Assembly (NCBI GenBank): GCA_019634615.1
Contig: JAHCAZ010000003.1
Span: forward strand, 141,970-205,969
Direction of reading: 5' to 3'
DNA length: 64,000 nucleotides
Source: Opitutaceae bacterium
Lineage (GTDB): Bacteria; Verrucomicrobiota; Verrucomicrobiia; Opitutales; Opitutaceae
The position numbers and the translations under genes were made by a program. Of this stretch, positions 27,172 to 35,716 are shown one piece after another; position 1 is the stretch's first letter, and each line of letters starts with the position of its first letter. Under the pieces are notes generated by a model. It was not told the DNA's origin. It worked only from the letters and a program-made list of their open reading frames with translations, and made no database searches.

Positions 27172-27283
27172 GTAGCCACGAGCGTGAGCGAGTGGACGCC
27201 TGGCATAGCCTGTGGCTACGAGCGTGAGCGAGTGGAGGATTGCAGATTTGGCATTACGGCCACTCGCTCATGCTCGTAGCTAC
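27172..27283. repeat. Palindromic repeat family B, copy 1 (three arms)
   Basis: Two direct copies of the arm containing TACGAGCGTGAGCGAGTGG (one reads CCACGAGCG) are followed by one inverted copy. The element lies in the 220-bp gap ahead of the PfkB-HAD gene. Its right end supplies the stop codon of the DUF4838-like gene. Confidence 0.88.
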
Positions 27284-29085
27284 ACTGGCGAAGGCCGGCC
27301 CTGCGGCCAGGGATTGTCGAACGGGATCCAGCCGCCTGGATAGCGCGCGAAGTGGGTCAGGTGGATGCCCTGACGGAAGTAGTGCATCGTGCGGGCAAGG
27401 GGGATGTGCTCAGAGAGTTGCGTGATCCCCGCGGCGATGGCGTCGGCCTCGAAGGCGTCGAGCAGGTGCGCGCGATCGGGCGCGTCGAGCGGCAGGGCGG
27501 CAAGCTGCGCGAACCGGATGGGCAGGCGGGCGCGCTTGATGCGGGTGAGGGTGGCCGCGTCCTCCGCGAGGCGTTCGGCCTTGTCGAAGCACGCGGCGGC
27601 GGTCTGGAGCAGCTCGGGCGTCAGGTAGGCGGCGTCGGGGCGATCGTAGATGCTCGCGTGCAGGTTGTTCTCCGCCACGAGGCGTTGCAGGACTTGGACG
27701 TAGTGGAGCAACGCGGCGCCGCCGCGGCCGTAGACGCCGTGGAGATATTCGGCGATGAGCGCATCGGCATCCTGCGCCGGGTCCCAGAGCAGGCGGGCGA
27801 GCACCCAGGCGCGCAGGCCGGCGAACTCGCCGCCGCCGCCGGGCGGATTCGCGCCCTGCTCGAAGACGCCCTTCACGCCGTTGCGGGCGAAGAAGCGCAC
27901 GTTGGCAGCGAGGACGCCGAGGTTGGGGAAGGGCTGCACGTAGTTGGCGAAGTTCGTCACGTAATCCCACACGTAGAGGCGGTCGCAGATGCGGCCCCAG
28001 GCGATGAGGTCCTCCGGCAGCGTAGCGCCGGTGCCGCGCTGGTGCTTGAGGAGCATCTTCTCGCCGCAGGCCTCGAGGGGATGGGAAAAGCAGCACTCGA
28101 TCGTGCAGAGGCGCACGATGACATTGGGCCGCGGGCGGACGCAGCGCGGCGCCTTGCGCGTGTACTGGTAGGCGAGGGTGTCGATCGCGACGTGCGGGTA
28201 ATCGGGCTCGATGGCCTCGGCGACGCGGTTGACGAAGCGGATCAGGCTGCCGCTGAAGTTACCCTCTTCGGCGTCGACGGCGCGGCACGCGGCGCATTGG
28301 CAGGGATTGAACCAGTCGTTCTGCGAGACTGAGACGATGCTGACTTCCGGGTGGGCGGTCAGCCACTCGCGGACGCGTGCGATCGCGAGGGCGAGCACAT
28401 CGGGGTGCGACAGGCAGAGCTGCGTCTCGTGGCGCACGCGGACGCCATTCACCTCGGAAAAGTACTCCGGGTGGGTGTCGAAGTATTTCTCGACCGGCAC
28501 GAGTTCGTTGAAGGAGTGGACGAACGGCACCGCGTACCGCACGCCGCCGCCGTGGTGCGGGGCAAACTCGGGGAAGTGGCCGTTGCACTTGTTGCGCGCG
28601 GCCCAGTCGGGATCCATGGCCTCGAACGCGTAGGCCTCGCGGTATTCGAAGGCGGGCGCGCGGCGCTCGTCGATCGGATCGAGCGCGATGTGGTCGCGCC
28701 GCGGGATGTGCGTGACGCCGGGCGTGTACCAGCGGCAGCCGAGGTGGCGCTCGAGGAAGTCGTACACCGCGTAAAGCGTCCCACGGCGGCCTTCGCCGGC
28801 GAGGAGCAGGTGATCGGCGCCGGTGCGGATGATGAAGCCTTCGGCGCCGGGAGCGGTGCGCAGATGCTCGGCCGCCGGCGACCAGCGGTGGCTCGCGCCG
28901 ACCCAGATCTCGTGGGGTTGCCGCGGGGAGGCATCGGTCGCGATGGGCAACTCGGCGCCACCGATCAGGCGCAGATGGGTCTGCAGTTCGGTTGCGGCGT
29001 GTCGCTCCACGGGCGTGGCGTCGGCGCCGACGATGATGCGCCAGGCGGAGGTTCCGGCGGCGGCGAGGGTCAATGGGGAAGGCAT
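27280..29085 (-). CDS. DUF4838-like protein, alpha-glucuronidase-type architecture (601 aa)
   Basis: Residues about 10-130 resemble the N-terminal domain of GH67 alpha-glucuronidases and GH20-type enzymes: VGADATPVERHAATELQTHL then GTLYAVYDFLERHLGCRWY (19 residues). A long central part (about 150-480) matches my memory of DUF4838, with SVSQNDWFNPCQCAACRA and a helical C-terminus. Such proteins are common in polysaccharide loci, and activity on uronic-acid glycosides is plausible but unproven. The ATG encoding MPSPLTLAAAG is used; the open frame continues upstream through a repeat. The stop codon lies in a family B repeat, so the last four or five residues may have been set by that insertion. 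Confidence 0.75.
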   Translation of the reverse strand: MPSPLTLAAAGTSAWRIIVGADATPVERHAATELQTHLRLIGGAELPIATDASPRQPHEIWVGASHRWSPAAEHLRTAPGAEGFIIRTGADHLLLAGEGRRGTLYAVYDFLERHLGCRWYTPGVTHIPRRDHIALDPIDERRAPAFEYREAYAFEAMDPDWAARNKCNGHFPEFAPHHGGGVRYAVPFVHSFNELVPVEKYFDTHPEYFSEVNGVRVRHETQLCLSHPDVLALAIARVREWLTAHPEVSIVSVSQNDWFNPCQCAACRAVDAEEGNFSGSLIRFVNRVAEAIEPDYPHVAIDTLAYQYTRKAPRCVRPRPNVIVRLCTIECCFSHPLEACGEKMLLKHQRGTGATLPEDLIAWGRICDRLYVWDYVTNFANYVQPFPNLGVLAANVRFFARNGVKGVFEQGANPPGGGGEFAGLRAWVLARLLWDPAQDADALIAEYLHGVYGRGGAALLHYVQVLQRLVAENNLHASIYDRPDAAYLTPELLQTAAACFDKAERLAEDAATLTRIKRARLPIRFAQLAALPLDAPDRAHLLDAFEADAIAAGITQLSEHIPLARTMHYFRQGIHLTHFARYPGGWIPFDNPWPQGRPSPV

Positions 29086-29091
29086 GGGTCT

Positions 29092-29171
29092 TGGGTAGCG
29101 CCCGGCCTCCGGACGGGCGTTTCGGCGTGCGCAAGCCAAACGCGGCCCGTCCGGAGGCCGGGCCCTACCCA
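29092..29171. repeat. Palindromic repeat family C, copy 2
   Basis: Same arms as the other family C copies, here GGGTAGCGCCCGGCCTCC and its near complement ending CTACCCA. It sits 6 bp upstream of the DUF4838-like start codon, so it must lie in that gene's leader. An AT-rich promoter-like stretch (TTTATAAC) follows at 29191-29198. Confidence 0.88.
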
Positions 29172-29323
29172 CTGAGAGTCCTTTTCACATTTTATAACTC
29201 AACCCGATTCGCGACCCGTTGCGCCGTTGACCTTCGCCGGGCGGCCACCATGCTGGCGGGCACCCGAAGCCGGTCCACCCCTGACCTGCGCTTCACCACA
29301 CCCACCCCCGAAAGGAAAATCCC

Positions 29324-29872
29324 ATGACCGCGCTCTGGTTGCCGATCCTGTTGTCCGCCGTGTTCGTCTTCGTGCTGAGTGGCATCTTCCACATGGCACT
29401 GCCCTGGCATAAGAATGATTTCAAAAAGCTGCCCGACGAGGAAGGCATCCGCACGGCGCTGAAGCCGTATTCGATTCCGCCCGGCGACTACATGGTGCCG
29501 ATGTGCGACGGCGGTAACTACAACTCCCCGGAGTACAAAAAGAAGCTGGAGGAGGGCCCGGTGCAGGTCCTGACGGTCCTGCCGAACGCGTGCACGTCGA
29601 TGGGGCCGACCTTTGTGCAGTGGTTCGTCTTCCTGCTCGTGGTCAGCTTTTTCACCGCCTACGTGACGCTGCACGCCGTGCCGGCCAACGCCCATTACCT
29701 CGCGGTGTTCCGCATCGCGGGCGCCGTGGCGTTCCTCGCCTACGCCGGCGCGCAGTGGCCGCAGTCGATCTGGATGCGCCGGAGCTGGTGCACGACCGTG
29801 AAGTGCACGATTGATGGTCTGGCCTACGGCCTCGTGACCGCGGGCACCTTTGCCTGGCTCTGGCCGCGGTAG
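29324..29872 (+). CDS. Conserved inner-membrane protein of unknown function (182 aa)
   Basis: Four hydrophobic segments are visible: residues about 4-24, 97-117, 124-142 and 160-180. Between the first two is a cytoplasmic or periplasmic loop with HMALPWHKNDFKKLPDEE and PPGDYMVPMC. I recognise the pattern (short N-terminal helix, PWHKND motif, SIWMRRSW before the last helix) from a widespread conserved hypothetical family but know no function for it. GC content and codon choice match the host. The ATG stands after GGAAAATCCC, a fair Shine-Dalgarno sequence. A family B repeat follows 32 bp after the stop. Confidence 0.8.
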   Translation: MTALWLPILLSAVFVFVLSGIFHMALPWHKNDFKKLPDEEGIRTALKPYSIPPGDYMVPMCDGGNYNSPEYKKKLEEGPVQVLTVLPNACTSMGPTFVQWFVFLLVVSFFTAYVTLHAVPANAHYLAVFRIAGAVAFLAYAGAQWPQSIWMRRSWCTTVKCTIDGLAYGLVTAGTFAWLWPR

Positions 29873-29904
29873 CGCGGAGCGCGCGACGAGGCCGGGGTCG
29901 CCCG

Positions 29905-29977
29905 GTAGCTACGAGCGTGAGCGAGTGGCCGCTTGGCGAACGCCGCGTGCACGCCACTCGCTCACGCTCGTAGCCAC
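29905..29977. repeat. Palindromic repeat family B, copy 2
   Basis: Arms containing TACGAGCGTGAGCGAGTGG and CCACTCGCTCACGCTCGTA face each other across 25 nt. The element lies between two small plus-strand genes. Confidence 0.9.
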
Positions 29978-30066
29978 GATTCCGCGTCTCCGCTCTTTCG
30001 CGTTTCCGCGATTAGCCGGTTCAGGATTTTTACTGCTTGGCGCCCAACGAGGCCTAGACTCGTTCC

Positions 30067-30759
30067 GTGAACGTGTCTTTGCCTTGGTGGGCCCGCCGGG
30101 TGGTGGGTTCCGTGCTCGGGGTGTTGCTGGCGCTGTCACTGGCCGCGTCGGCCCAGGCCTCGGGGCCGCGCTGGTTGATGGTCCCGCTGGCGCGTTACTT
30201 CGGCGTACCGCCGGAAGCCGAGCTGGCAAAATGCCGCGAGGCGTTCCGTCGCTATCAGGCACAGCCGACGGAGATACCGGCGGAACTGTGGCCCGTTCTG
30301 CGGCTGGCCTCCGACGATTCCGGCCGCCACCGCGAATGGAGTGCGGACCTCGCGCGGAGTTTCGCCGCCCGCCTCGAAACCGTGGGCGCCACCGGGCTGC
30401 GACTCCATGTGCTCGCCGAGGCGCCAGCCGTCCCCTCGGCAAAGATGGGCCGTAACCAACTGAGCTACCTGTGGCAGCGCGGAAGCCAGTACGCCGCGGT
30501 CGTGCGCGAGCAAAAACCATCCACGAACTTTGTCTGGATCGTCGAGGTCTGGGCCTCGCAGGGCAAGGTGTCGGCGCTGCAGATATTCCTTCTCTCGGCC
30601 GATGGCCAGATCGCCTACCTCCGCGCCTACAACTCGCACCAGTTCGGCAAGAACCTGCCGCTGGCAGGCGAGGCCTGGGTGGACTTCCTCATCACCCGCC
30701 TGCGTCAGGACCTCGTCCGCCCACCCGAGGAAATCTTTCCGCGTGACGGGGTGGGCTGA
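30067..30759 (+). CDS. Secreted or anchored hypothetical protein (230 aa)
   Basis: No family recognised. The N-terminus is a signal peptide (basic WARRVVG then a hydrophobic run ending ASAQASG at about residue 32), so the rest is periplasmic. The body is a mixed alpha/beta domain with FVWIVEVWASQGKVSALQIF and a helical C-terminus. The start is a GTG 27 codons before the cleavage region. It is convergent with the glycyl-radical enzyme gene, and the stops lie 23 bp apart. Base composition is host-like. Nothing in the context suggests a pathway. Confidence 0.65.
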   Translation: MNVSLPWWARRVVGSVLGVLLALSLAASAQASGPRWLMVPLARYFGVPPEAELAKCREAFRRYQAQPTEIPAELWPVLRLASDDSGRHREWSADLARSFAARLETVGATGLRLHVLAEAPAVPSAKMGRNQLSYLWQRGSQYAAVVREQKPSTNFVWIVEVWASQGKVSALQIFLLSADGQIAYLRAYNSHQFGKNLPLAGEAWVDFLITRLRQDLVRPPEEIFPRDGVG

Positions 30760-30782
30760 GCGAAACGGACGCCGTCAGGCCG

Positions 30783-33017
30783 TCATTCCTGCGCGACGAC
30801 CCGGTCGACGATGGCCTGGCGCATCTCGGGTGAGAGGCTCGCGAAGTAGGCGCTGAAGCCGGTCACGCGGACGACAAGGTCCGGGTGCGCGCTCGGGTCG
30901 CGGTGGGCCTCGAGGAGCATTTTCTTGTCGAGGATGTTCATGTTGATCTGCGTGCCGCCCAGCGCGAAGTGGCCGCGGACGAGGGCCACGACCTGCTCGA
31001 TGCCCTCGCCTGACCGGGACAGGCCGGGGTCGAGCTCGATCTGCATCGGGGCGGTGTTGCCGTAGCCCGGTTGAACCGCCGCCACGGCCAGCGCCAGGGC
31101 GGTCGGGGCGGCGTCGCGGCGGAAACCGGGGTCGGGATTCGGCCCGTGGGAGATCGAGCCCCGCGCGTGCCGTCCGTTGGGCGTCGCGCCGACGTCCTTG
31201 CCCATCGTGATGGTCGCGGCCCAGGAGAAGATCCCGGGGATCAGGTTGTAGCCGTGGGGGGTCGGTTTCTCCTTCACGATCGCGGTGAAGGACCGCGCCA
31301 CCTTGACGCCGAAGTGGTCCGCCCGGGAACCGCCGCTGCCGAAGCGCGGCACACCCTTCATCAACAGGCGGGCCTGCTCACCCTCCAGTCCGGCCCAGCT
31401 CGTTTCGAGCCAGTGGTTGAGCTCGGCCCAGGTGAGCTGCCCCTCGCGCTCGACCCGTTGCTCGACGGCCGCAAACGAGTCCGCGACGGTCGCAAGCCCG
31501 GCCGCGTCGACGCAGAGGTTGTAGAACTCGACGCCGCCGTGCGACGCGTCGCGGCCGCGCTCGATCGGACCGTGGCAAAGCAGGTCGAGATGCAGCTCGG
31601 GGAAGACCTCGTACATGTGGTCGAGGTGAAAATCGAGGCTGCGGCCGACCGTCTCGACGCTGCAGCGCAAGTGCTGCTCGTAGCGGCGCCAGAGCTCGTC
31701 CACGCTCGGGGTGGCGGCCGGGTCGGACATCAGGTCCTTGAAGGCGACCTCGAACACGGCGGCCAGGTTGACCTTCACGCAGTCGTTGACCGTGTATTCG
31801 CGCCCGGGCAGCGCGCACCAGTGGCAGCCCGAATACGCGCGGAGGCGGCCCAGCTCGATGGGGTAGCCGTTGCGCGCGAAGCCGGCGCTCGTGTTGTCCA
31901 CGCCGAGGAATTTCGGGGTGCCGGTCCGGTCGGTGAAGAGGATCTCGACCCCGCGCCGGAGGAGCTGCGGGTCGGTGTTTCGGCCGACGCTCACGCCCAC
32001 GTTCACCGGGATCCGGATGCGGTGCGCGGCCTCCAGGACGAGGTGCGAGAGCGCGTTGGTCAGGTCGTGGCCGTCGGCGTCGGGCCCGCCGATCTGGGTA
32101 TAACTCGTGTCACGGAGGAAATAACACGCGAGATGGAAGATCGCCTCCTCGCCCGACAGCGTGCCGTTGGCGCGGTCGCGCTCGAAGAACGGATACAGGA
32201 ACTGGTCGATCCGGCCGAGCGCGCCGGCCATGTTGTACACCTTGCCGGCCAATTGGTAGTAAAGGGTCCACTGGCAGGCTTCACGGAAGGTCTGCGGGGG
32301 CGCGGCGACCAGCCGATCGGAGATGGCGGCGATCTCCTCGAGGTTCTGGCGTAGTTCGGGATCAGGCTCGCGTGCGGCCATTTCCCGGGCGGCGGTCGCG
32401 TGGCGGCCGATCCAGGCCTGCGTCGCGAGGACGAAGTGCTCGAGTCCGTCGTAAAGCGACTGCGCCTCGTCGTCGCGGTTGACGGTGCGGTAGTGGCGAA
32501 TCCGCGCCAGGATCCCGCCCCATCCCTGCCTGAGCCCGATCGTCTGGTCCTGGCAGAAGTGCTGGATGGCCCCGACGCCGTGGTGCAGTTTGTATTTCTG
32601 CTGCAGCGCGTGGAGGTGGGAGTAGTCGAACTCCGGTCGCCACGCGGGCTGCCGGTAGGCGGTGAAATGCGACATGTAGCCGCCCGCCAGCGAGCTCGCC
32701 GCGTCGACGCACGCCGGGTGCAGGTCGAGCAGCGCGCGGAAGTTCTCGCCGCACGCTCGGGCGCCGAAGATGCCGCCGCTCGGGTGATCGCTCTTCACGA
32801 CGAAATCCTTGAAGAGCGCATCGAAGGCCATCACGCCCGAGGCGTTCACGCCGCGGACCATTTTCCGGGCGGCGGCGGGCGGCAGCCGGATCGGCAGGTC
32901 GTCCATGTCGGACGCGCCCAACTCGCGCACTTTCTCCTGCGTCAACCGCAGCTTGGTCGCGCGCAGTCGTTCGATGCGTTCGGCATAGGTCAGGGGCGAG
33001 ACGGTGGCAGTGGTCAT
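30783..33017 (-). CDS. Glycyl-radical enzyme, pyruvate formate-lyase-like, uncharacterised subtype (744 aa)
   Basis: Oxygen-sensitive radical enzyme. The C-terminal glycyl-radical motif RVTGFSAYF places the radical at Gly720. The thiyl Cys398 is in SGCHWCALPGREY. Most lyase/dehydratase members have GCVE here, with Glu as general base; this protein has His and Trp next to the Cys and another Cys at 401. The known substrate classes (choline, glycerol, hydroxyproline, isethionate, 4-hydroxyphenylacetate, pyruvate) cannot be assigned. Residues 1-700 follow the ten-stranded barrel pattern and the length is normal. Its activase gene lies 13 bp upstream in the same direction, so both are co-transcribed. 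It implies an anaerobic or microaerobic step. Confidence 0.9.
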   Translation of the reverse strand: MTTATVSPLTYAERIERLRATKLRLTQEKVRELGASDMDDLPIRLPPAAARKMVRGVNASGVMAFDALFKDFVVKSDHPSGGIFGARACGENFRALLDLHPACVDAASSLAGGYMSHFTAYRQPAWRPEFDYSHLHALQQKYKLHHGVGAIQHFCQDQTIGLRQGWGGILARIRHYRTVNRDDEAQSLYDGLEHFVLATQAWIGRHATAAREMAAREPDPELRQNLEEIAAISDRLVAAPPQTFREACQWTLYYQLAGKVYNMAGALGRIDQFLYPFFERDRANGTLSGEEAIFHLACYFLRDTSYTQIGGPDADGHDLTNALSHLVLEAAHRIRIPVNVGVSVGRNTDPQLLRRGVEILFTDRTGTPKFLGVDNTSAGFARNGYPIELGRLRAYSGCHWCALPGREYTVNDCVKVNLAAVFEVAFKDLMSDPAATPSVDELWRRYEQHLRCSVETVGRSLDFHLDHMYEVFPELHLDLLCHGPIERGRDASHGGVEFYNLCVDAAGLATVADSFAAVEQRVEREGQLTWAELNHWLETSWAGLEGEQARLLMKGVPRFGSGGSRADHFGVKVARSFTAIVKEKPTPHGYNLIPGIFSWAATITMGKDVGATPNGRHARGSISHGPNPDPGFRRDAAPTALALAVAAVQPGYGNTAPMQIELDPGLSRSGEGIEQVVALVRGHFALGGTQINMNILDKKMLLEAHRDPSAHPDLVVRVTGFSAYFASLSPEMRQAIVDRVVAQE

Positions 33018-33030
33018 GCGTTGCGGGCGG

Positions 33031-34014
33031 TTAAGGTTGCCGGCCGTCGCCGCGGTTCACGGTGGCGATGCCCTGTTGCCGCGCGACCTCGGCCAAGGCG
33101 GCCATGGTGGCGGGCGAGGGCGGCTCGATCGCCGCGGCGGGGTAGGCCTGTCCCAGACTGGCGTACTTGCCGGCGGCGAGCCGGTGAAAAGGCATGATCT
33201 CGTAGGTGATCGCGGCGTCCGCGGCGGTCCGCGCCTGCCGCTGGTCGCGGAGCTGGCGGACAAAGGCGGCGATCGCGCCGATGTCGGCCGGCGTGTCGTT
33301 GACCGTGGGCACGACGGGCGTCCGGAAGACGAGGGGAACGTGCGTGGCGGCGAGGCGGCGCGCGTTGGCGAGGATGCGCTCGTTCGTCTGGCGCGTCGCG
33401 GCCCGGTGCTTCGCGGAGTCGATGACCTTGAGGTCCATCATGAACTGGTCGGTGTGCGGCACCAGCGCCCGCAGCGCGGTCCACGACACCGCCCCGCAGG
33501 TCTCCACCGCGGTGTGCAGGCCTTGGGCCTGGCATGCGCGCAGCACTTCGCGGGCGAACCCATGATTCAGCGCCGGTTCGCCGCCGGAAAGCGTGACGCC
33601 GCCGCCGGACAGCTCGTAGAACGGCCGGTCGGGCAGGATCTCGGCCATGACCTCCGCGACGGACATGCGGCGGCCCTCGGTCTCGAGCGCGCGGGCGTTG
33701 CAGACCGTCACGCATGCGGCGGCGAAATCGCAGCGCGCCCGGTCGAAGGTGTGCACGCCGTCGACGAGCGCGTGGGCGTGCTGCGGACACGCGGCGACGC
33801 ACTGGCCGCAGGCGATGCACCGGTCGGGATAATAGCGCACCTCGGGAGTGGCGTGCTGGCCCTCGGGGTTGTGGCACCAGAAGCAGCGCAGCGTGCAGCC
33901 CTTCAGGAAAACCGTGGTGCGGATCCCCGGGCCGTCGTGCAGCGAGAACCGCTGGACGTTGAAGACGACGCCGGACGGCGTGGTCTTGGGGGTGGGCTGC
34001 CTCGCGGGGCGCAT
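33031..34014 (-). CDS. Glycyl-radical enzyme activase, radical SAM (327 aa)
   Basis: Installs the glycyl radical in the enzyme encoded next to it. HDGPGIRT at 26-33 and the radical-SAM cluster Cys40, Cys44, Cys47 (CTLRCFWC) are canonical. A ferredoxin insert follows: Cys66, Cys69, Cys72, Cys76 are all present, but the second set reads Cys95, Ala98, Cys101, Cys105, so one usual iron ligand is missing. SGGGVTLSGGEPALN is the SAM-binding glycine motif. The gene starts at ATG with a divergent sugar-binding-protein gene 193 bp away, and a promoter for the pair should lie in that gap, where I see no clear consensus. Confidence 0.93.
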   Translation of the reverse strand: MRPARQPTPKTTPSGVVFNVQRFSLHDGPGIRTTVFLKGCTLRCFWCHNPEGQHATPEVRYYPDRCIACGQCVAACPQHAHALVDGVHTFDRARCDFAAACVTVCNARALETEGRRMSVAEVMAEILPDRPFYELSGGGVTLSGGEPALNHGFAREVLRACQAQGLHTAVETCGAVSWTALRALVPHTDQFMMDLKVIDSAKHRAATRQTNERILANARRLAATHVPLVFRTPVVPTVNDTPADIGAIAAFVRQLRDQRQARTAADAAITYEIMPFHRLAAGKYASLGQAYPAAAIEPPSPATMAALAEVARQQGIATVNRGDGRQP

Positions 34015-34207
34015 GGGGCGGGAGGGCTGATTGTTCAGGACGGCTGGCGCCGTCGGACGACGAGGTTAGTTGGATTTGCGCGAGAGTTTAAGCGGAATCC
34101 GATCCGCGGCGGAAAACCGTGAGAGCAAGATCTGAGCAGCAATCCGGTTTGCGGGCCGGTGGGGCGCGCCGCAGAATCAAGCTCCCGGCGCGCTGCGCTG
34201 GCGCCCG

Positions 34208-35509
34208 ATGCTCTCGGCGATCCGTACCCTCCTGTTCTGGCTGACCACGCTCGTACTGGTCGCGACGGGATTCTGGTGGGCCAGCCGGCGCTGCGAGCCG
34301 GCGGCCCCGCCGGGGCGGACGGTGATCACGTGGATGGGTTACGTCTCGCCGTTGCGGGACCTGTATGAGGCGGAGGTCGCGGAGTTCGAGCGGCTGCATC
34401 CGGACATCGCGGTGAACCTCATCCTGACGCCGCCCAATGAGTATCACATGAAGTTCAAGACGCTCACGGCCTGCGGTCAGTGCCCGGACCTGTTTTTCTC
34501 GGGTGACGTCTGGATGACCTACCTGCAGCCGTTCATGGCCGACCTCAGCCCGCTGGTTGAGCGCGATGCCGCCGAGATCGGACTCGATGACTATTATCCG
34601 GAGATCCGGTCGGCGATGCGGCACGAGGGCCGCTATCGGGTGCTACCCGAGTCGATGAACATCTCGCTGTGCTACTTCAATCGGCGCCTGTTCCGGGAGG
34701 CGGGCGTGGCCGAGCCGACCGAGGACTGGACCTGGGACGATGTCATCCGCGCCGGGCAGAAGCTGACGCGCCCGGCCGGGGGCGGGGCGCCGGCGGTCTG
34801 GGGTTGCTCGCGACTGGAGAGCTGGTGGGGCGAGTGGCTGATCTACGTGCGGCAGGCGGGCGGCACGGTGTTCACGCCCGATGGGCGGCGCTGCCTGCTC
34901 GATTCGGCGGCGGCGATCGCGGGCCTGCGTTTCTTCCAGGAGAAGTCCTCGCGGTACGGCATCAGCGCGCCGGCGGGTTTTGAGCCGCCCAACAGCTTCG
35001 TCAACGAGCGGGTGGCGATGAACATCGGCGGGCACCTCGACTTCTGGCTCAACTACAACGTCGTGCCCGAGCTGGATTGGGACGTGCAACTCCTGCCGGC
35101 GGGTCCAGTGACCCGGGCGGGCGGCGAGATCGCGATCGGCGGTTACTCGTTGAACAAGAGATCCCGGCATCCCGAGGCAGCCTGGGCGCTCATGAAGTTC
35201 CTCACGCGGCCGGCGAAGATGGCGGCCATCACGGCGCGGGGCGGCGTGTCCGTGCGCCGCTCGGTGGCCGAGGTCCAGCTTAGCGATCCCGCTCGGACCG
35301 ATCGGCCGCGCAACCTGGCCGCCGTTTACCGGCAGTTGGAGTTCGCCCGGCCGATCCCGCGCCACCCGCACTACATCGAGATCATGCTCCAGCTCGTGCA
35401 GCCCGAGGTGGACCGCATGGTGTCGGGCGTGCAGACCCCGGAGGAAACCGGCCGGCGCGCCGCCGCGGCCGTCAATGCTTTCCTCGACATCTTCTATAAC
35501 GAGTCCTGA
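34208..35509 (+). CDS. ABC sugar-binding protein, family 1, membrane-anchored (433 aa)
   Basis: Extracellular solute-binding protein of the MalE/family-1 type: VITWMGYVSPLRDLYEAEV at the N-lobe start, DLFFSGDVWM, VLPESMNISLCYFNRRLFREAG and the C-terminal PEAAWALMKFLTRP. The N-terminus is a hydrophobic helix (about 8-24) followed by WASRRCEP. That Cys has no lipobox before it, so the protein is probably anchored by an uncleaved helix, or cleaved by signal peptidase I. No permease or ATPase genes accompany it; the next gene is an oxidoreductase beyond a palindromic repeat. It may feed a permease encoded elsewhere. Confidence 0.88.
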   Translation: MLSAIRTLLFWLTTLVLVATGFWWASRRCEPAAPPGRTVITWMGYVSPLRDLYEAEVAEFERLHPDIAVNLILTPPNEYHMKFKTLTACGQCPDLFFSGDVWMTYLQPFMADLSPLVERDAAEIGLDDYYPEIRSAMRHEGRYRVLPESMNISLCYFNRRLFREAGVAEPTEDWTWDDVIRAGQKLTRPAGGGAPAVWGCSRLESWWGEWLIYVRQAGGTVFTPDGRRCLLDSAAAIAGLRFFQEKSSRYGISAPAGFEPPNSFVNERVAMNIGGHLDFWLNYNVVPELDWDVQLLPAGPVTRAGGEIAIGGYSLNKRSRHPEAAWALMKFLTRPAKMAAITARGGVSVRRSVAEVQLSDPARTDRPRNLAAVYRQLEFARPIPRHPHYIEIMLQLVQPEVDRMVSGVQTPEETGRRAAAAVNAFLDIFYNES

Positions 35510-35530
35510 TGAACTGGGAACAGGCGGTTG

Positions 35531-35617
35531 AACCGCGAAGAGCGCGAAGGGGCGCGAAAAGATAACAAACCCGCGATGAGGATTGGATCTTCGCGAGTCT
35601 TCGCGTCCTTCGCGGTT
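35531..35617. repeat. Palindromic repeat family A, copy 2
   Basis: Left arm AACCGCGAAGAGCGCGAAGG and right arm TCGCGTCCTTCGCGGTT with a short spacer. A further degenerate arm (TTGCGGTCCTTGCGATC) follows at about 35669-35700, immediately before the next gene's start. Confidence 0.85.
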
Positions 35618-35716
35618 TTCCCCTGAATTGTTCCAGATGACTGCGCCGGGACCGGTCGAGGATTGGCTTTGCGGTCCTTGCGATCTTTGCGGTTAATCCA
35701 AACCAAAGGCCGAAAC

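Noticed and set aside
27172..27283. Repeated 24-bp arms that could suggest a CRISPR array
   Set aside because: Only two direct copies with an inverted third, no regular spacers, no cas genes; the same palindrome is dispersed elsewhere.
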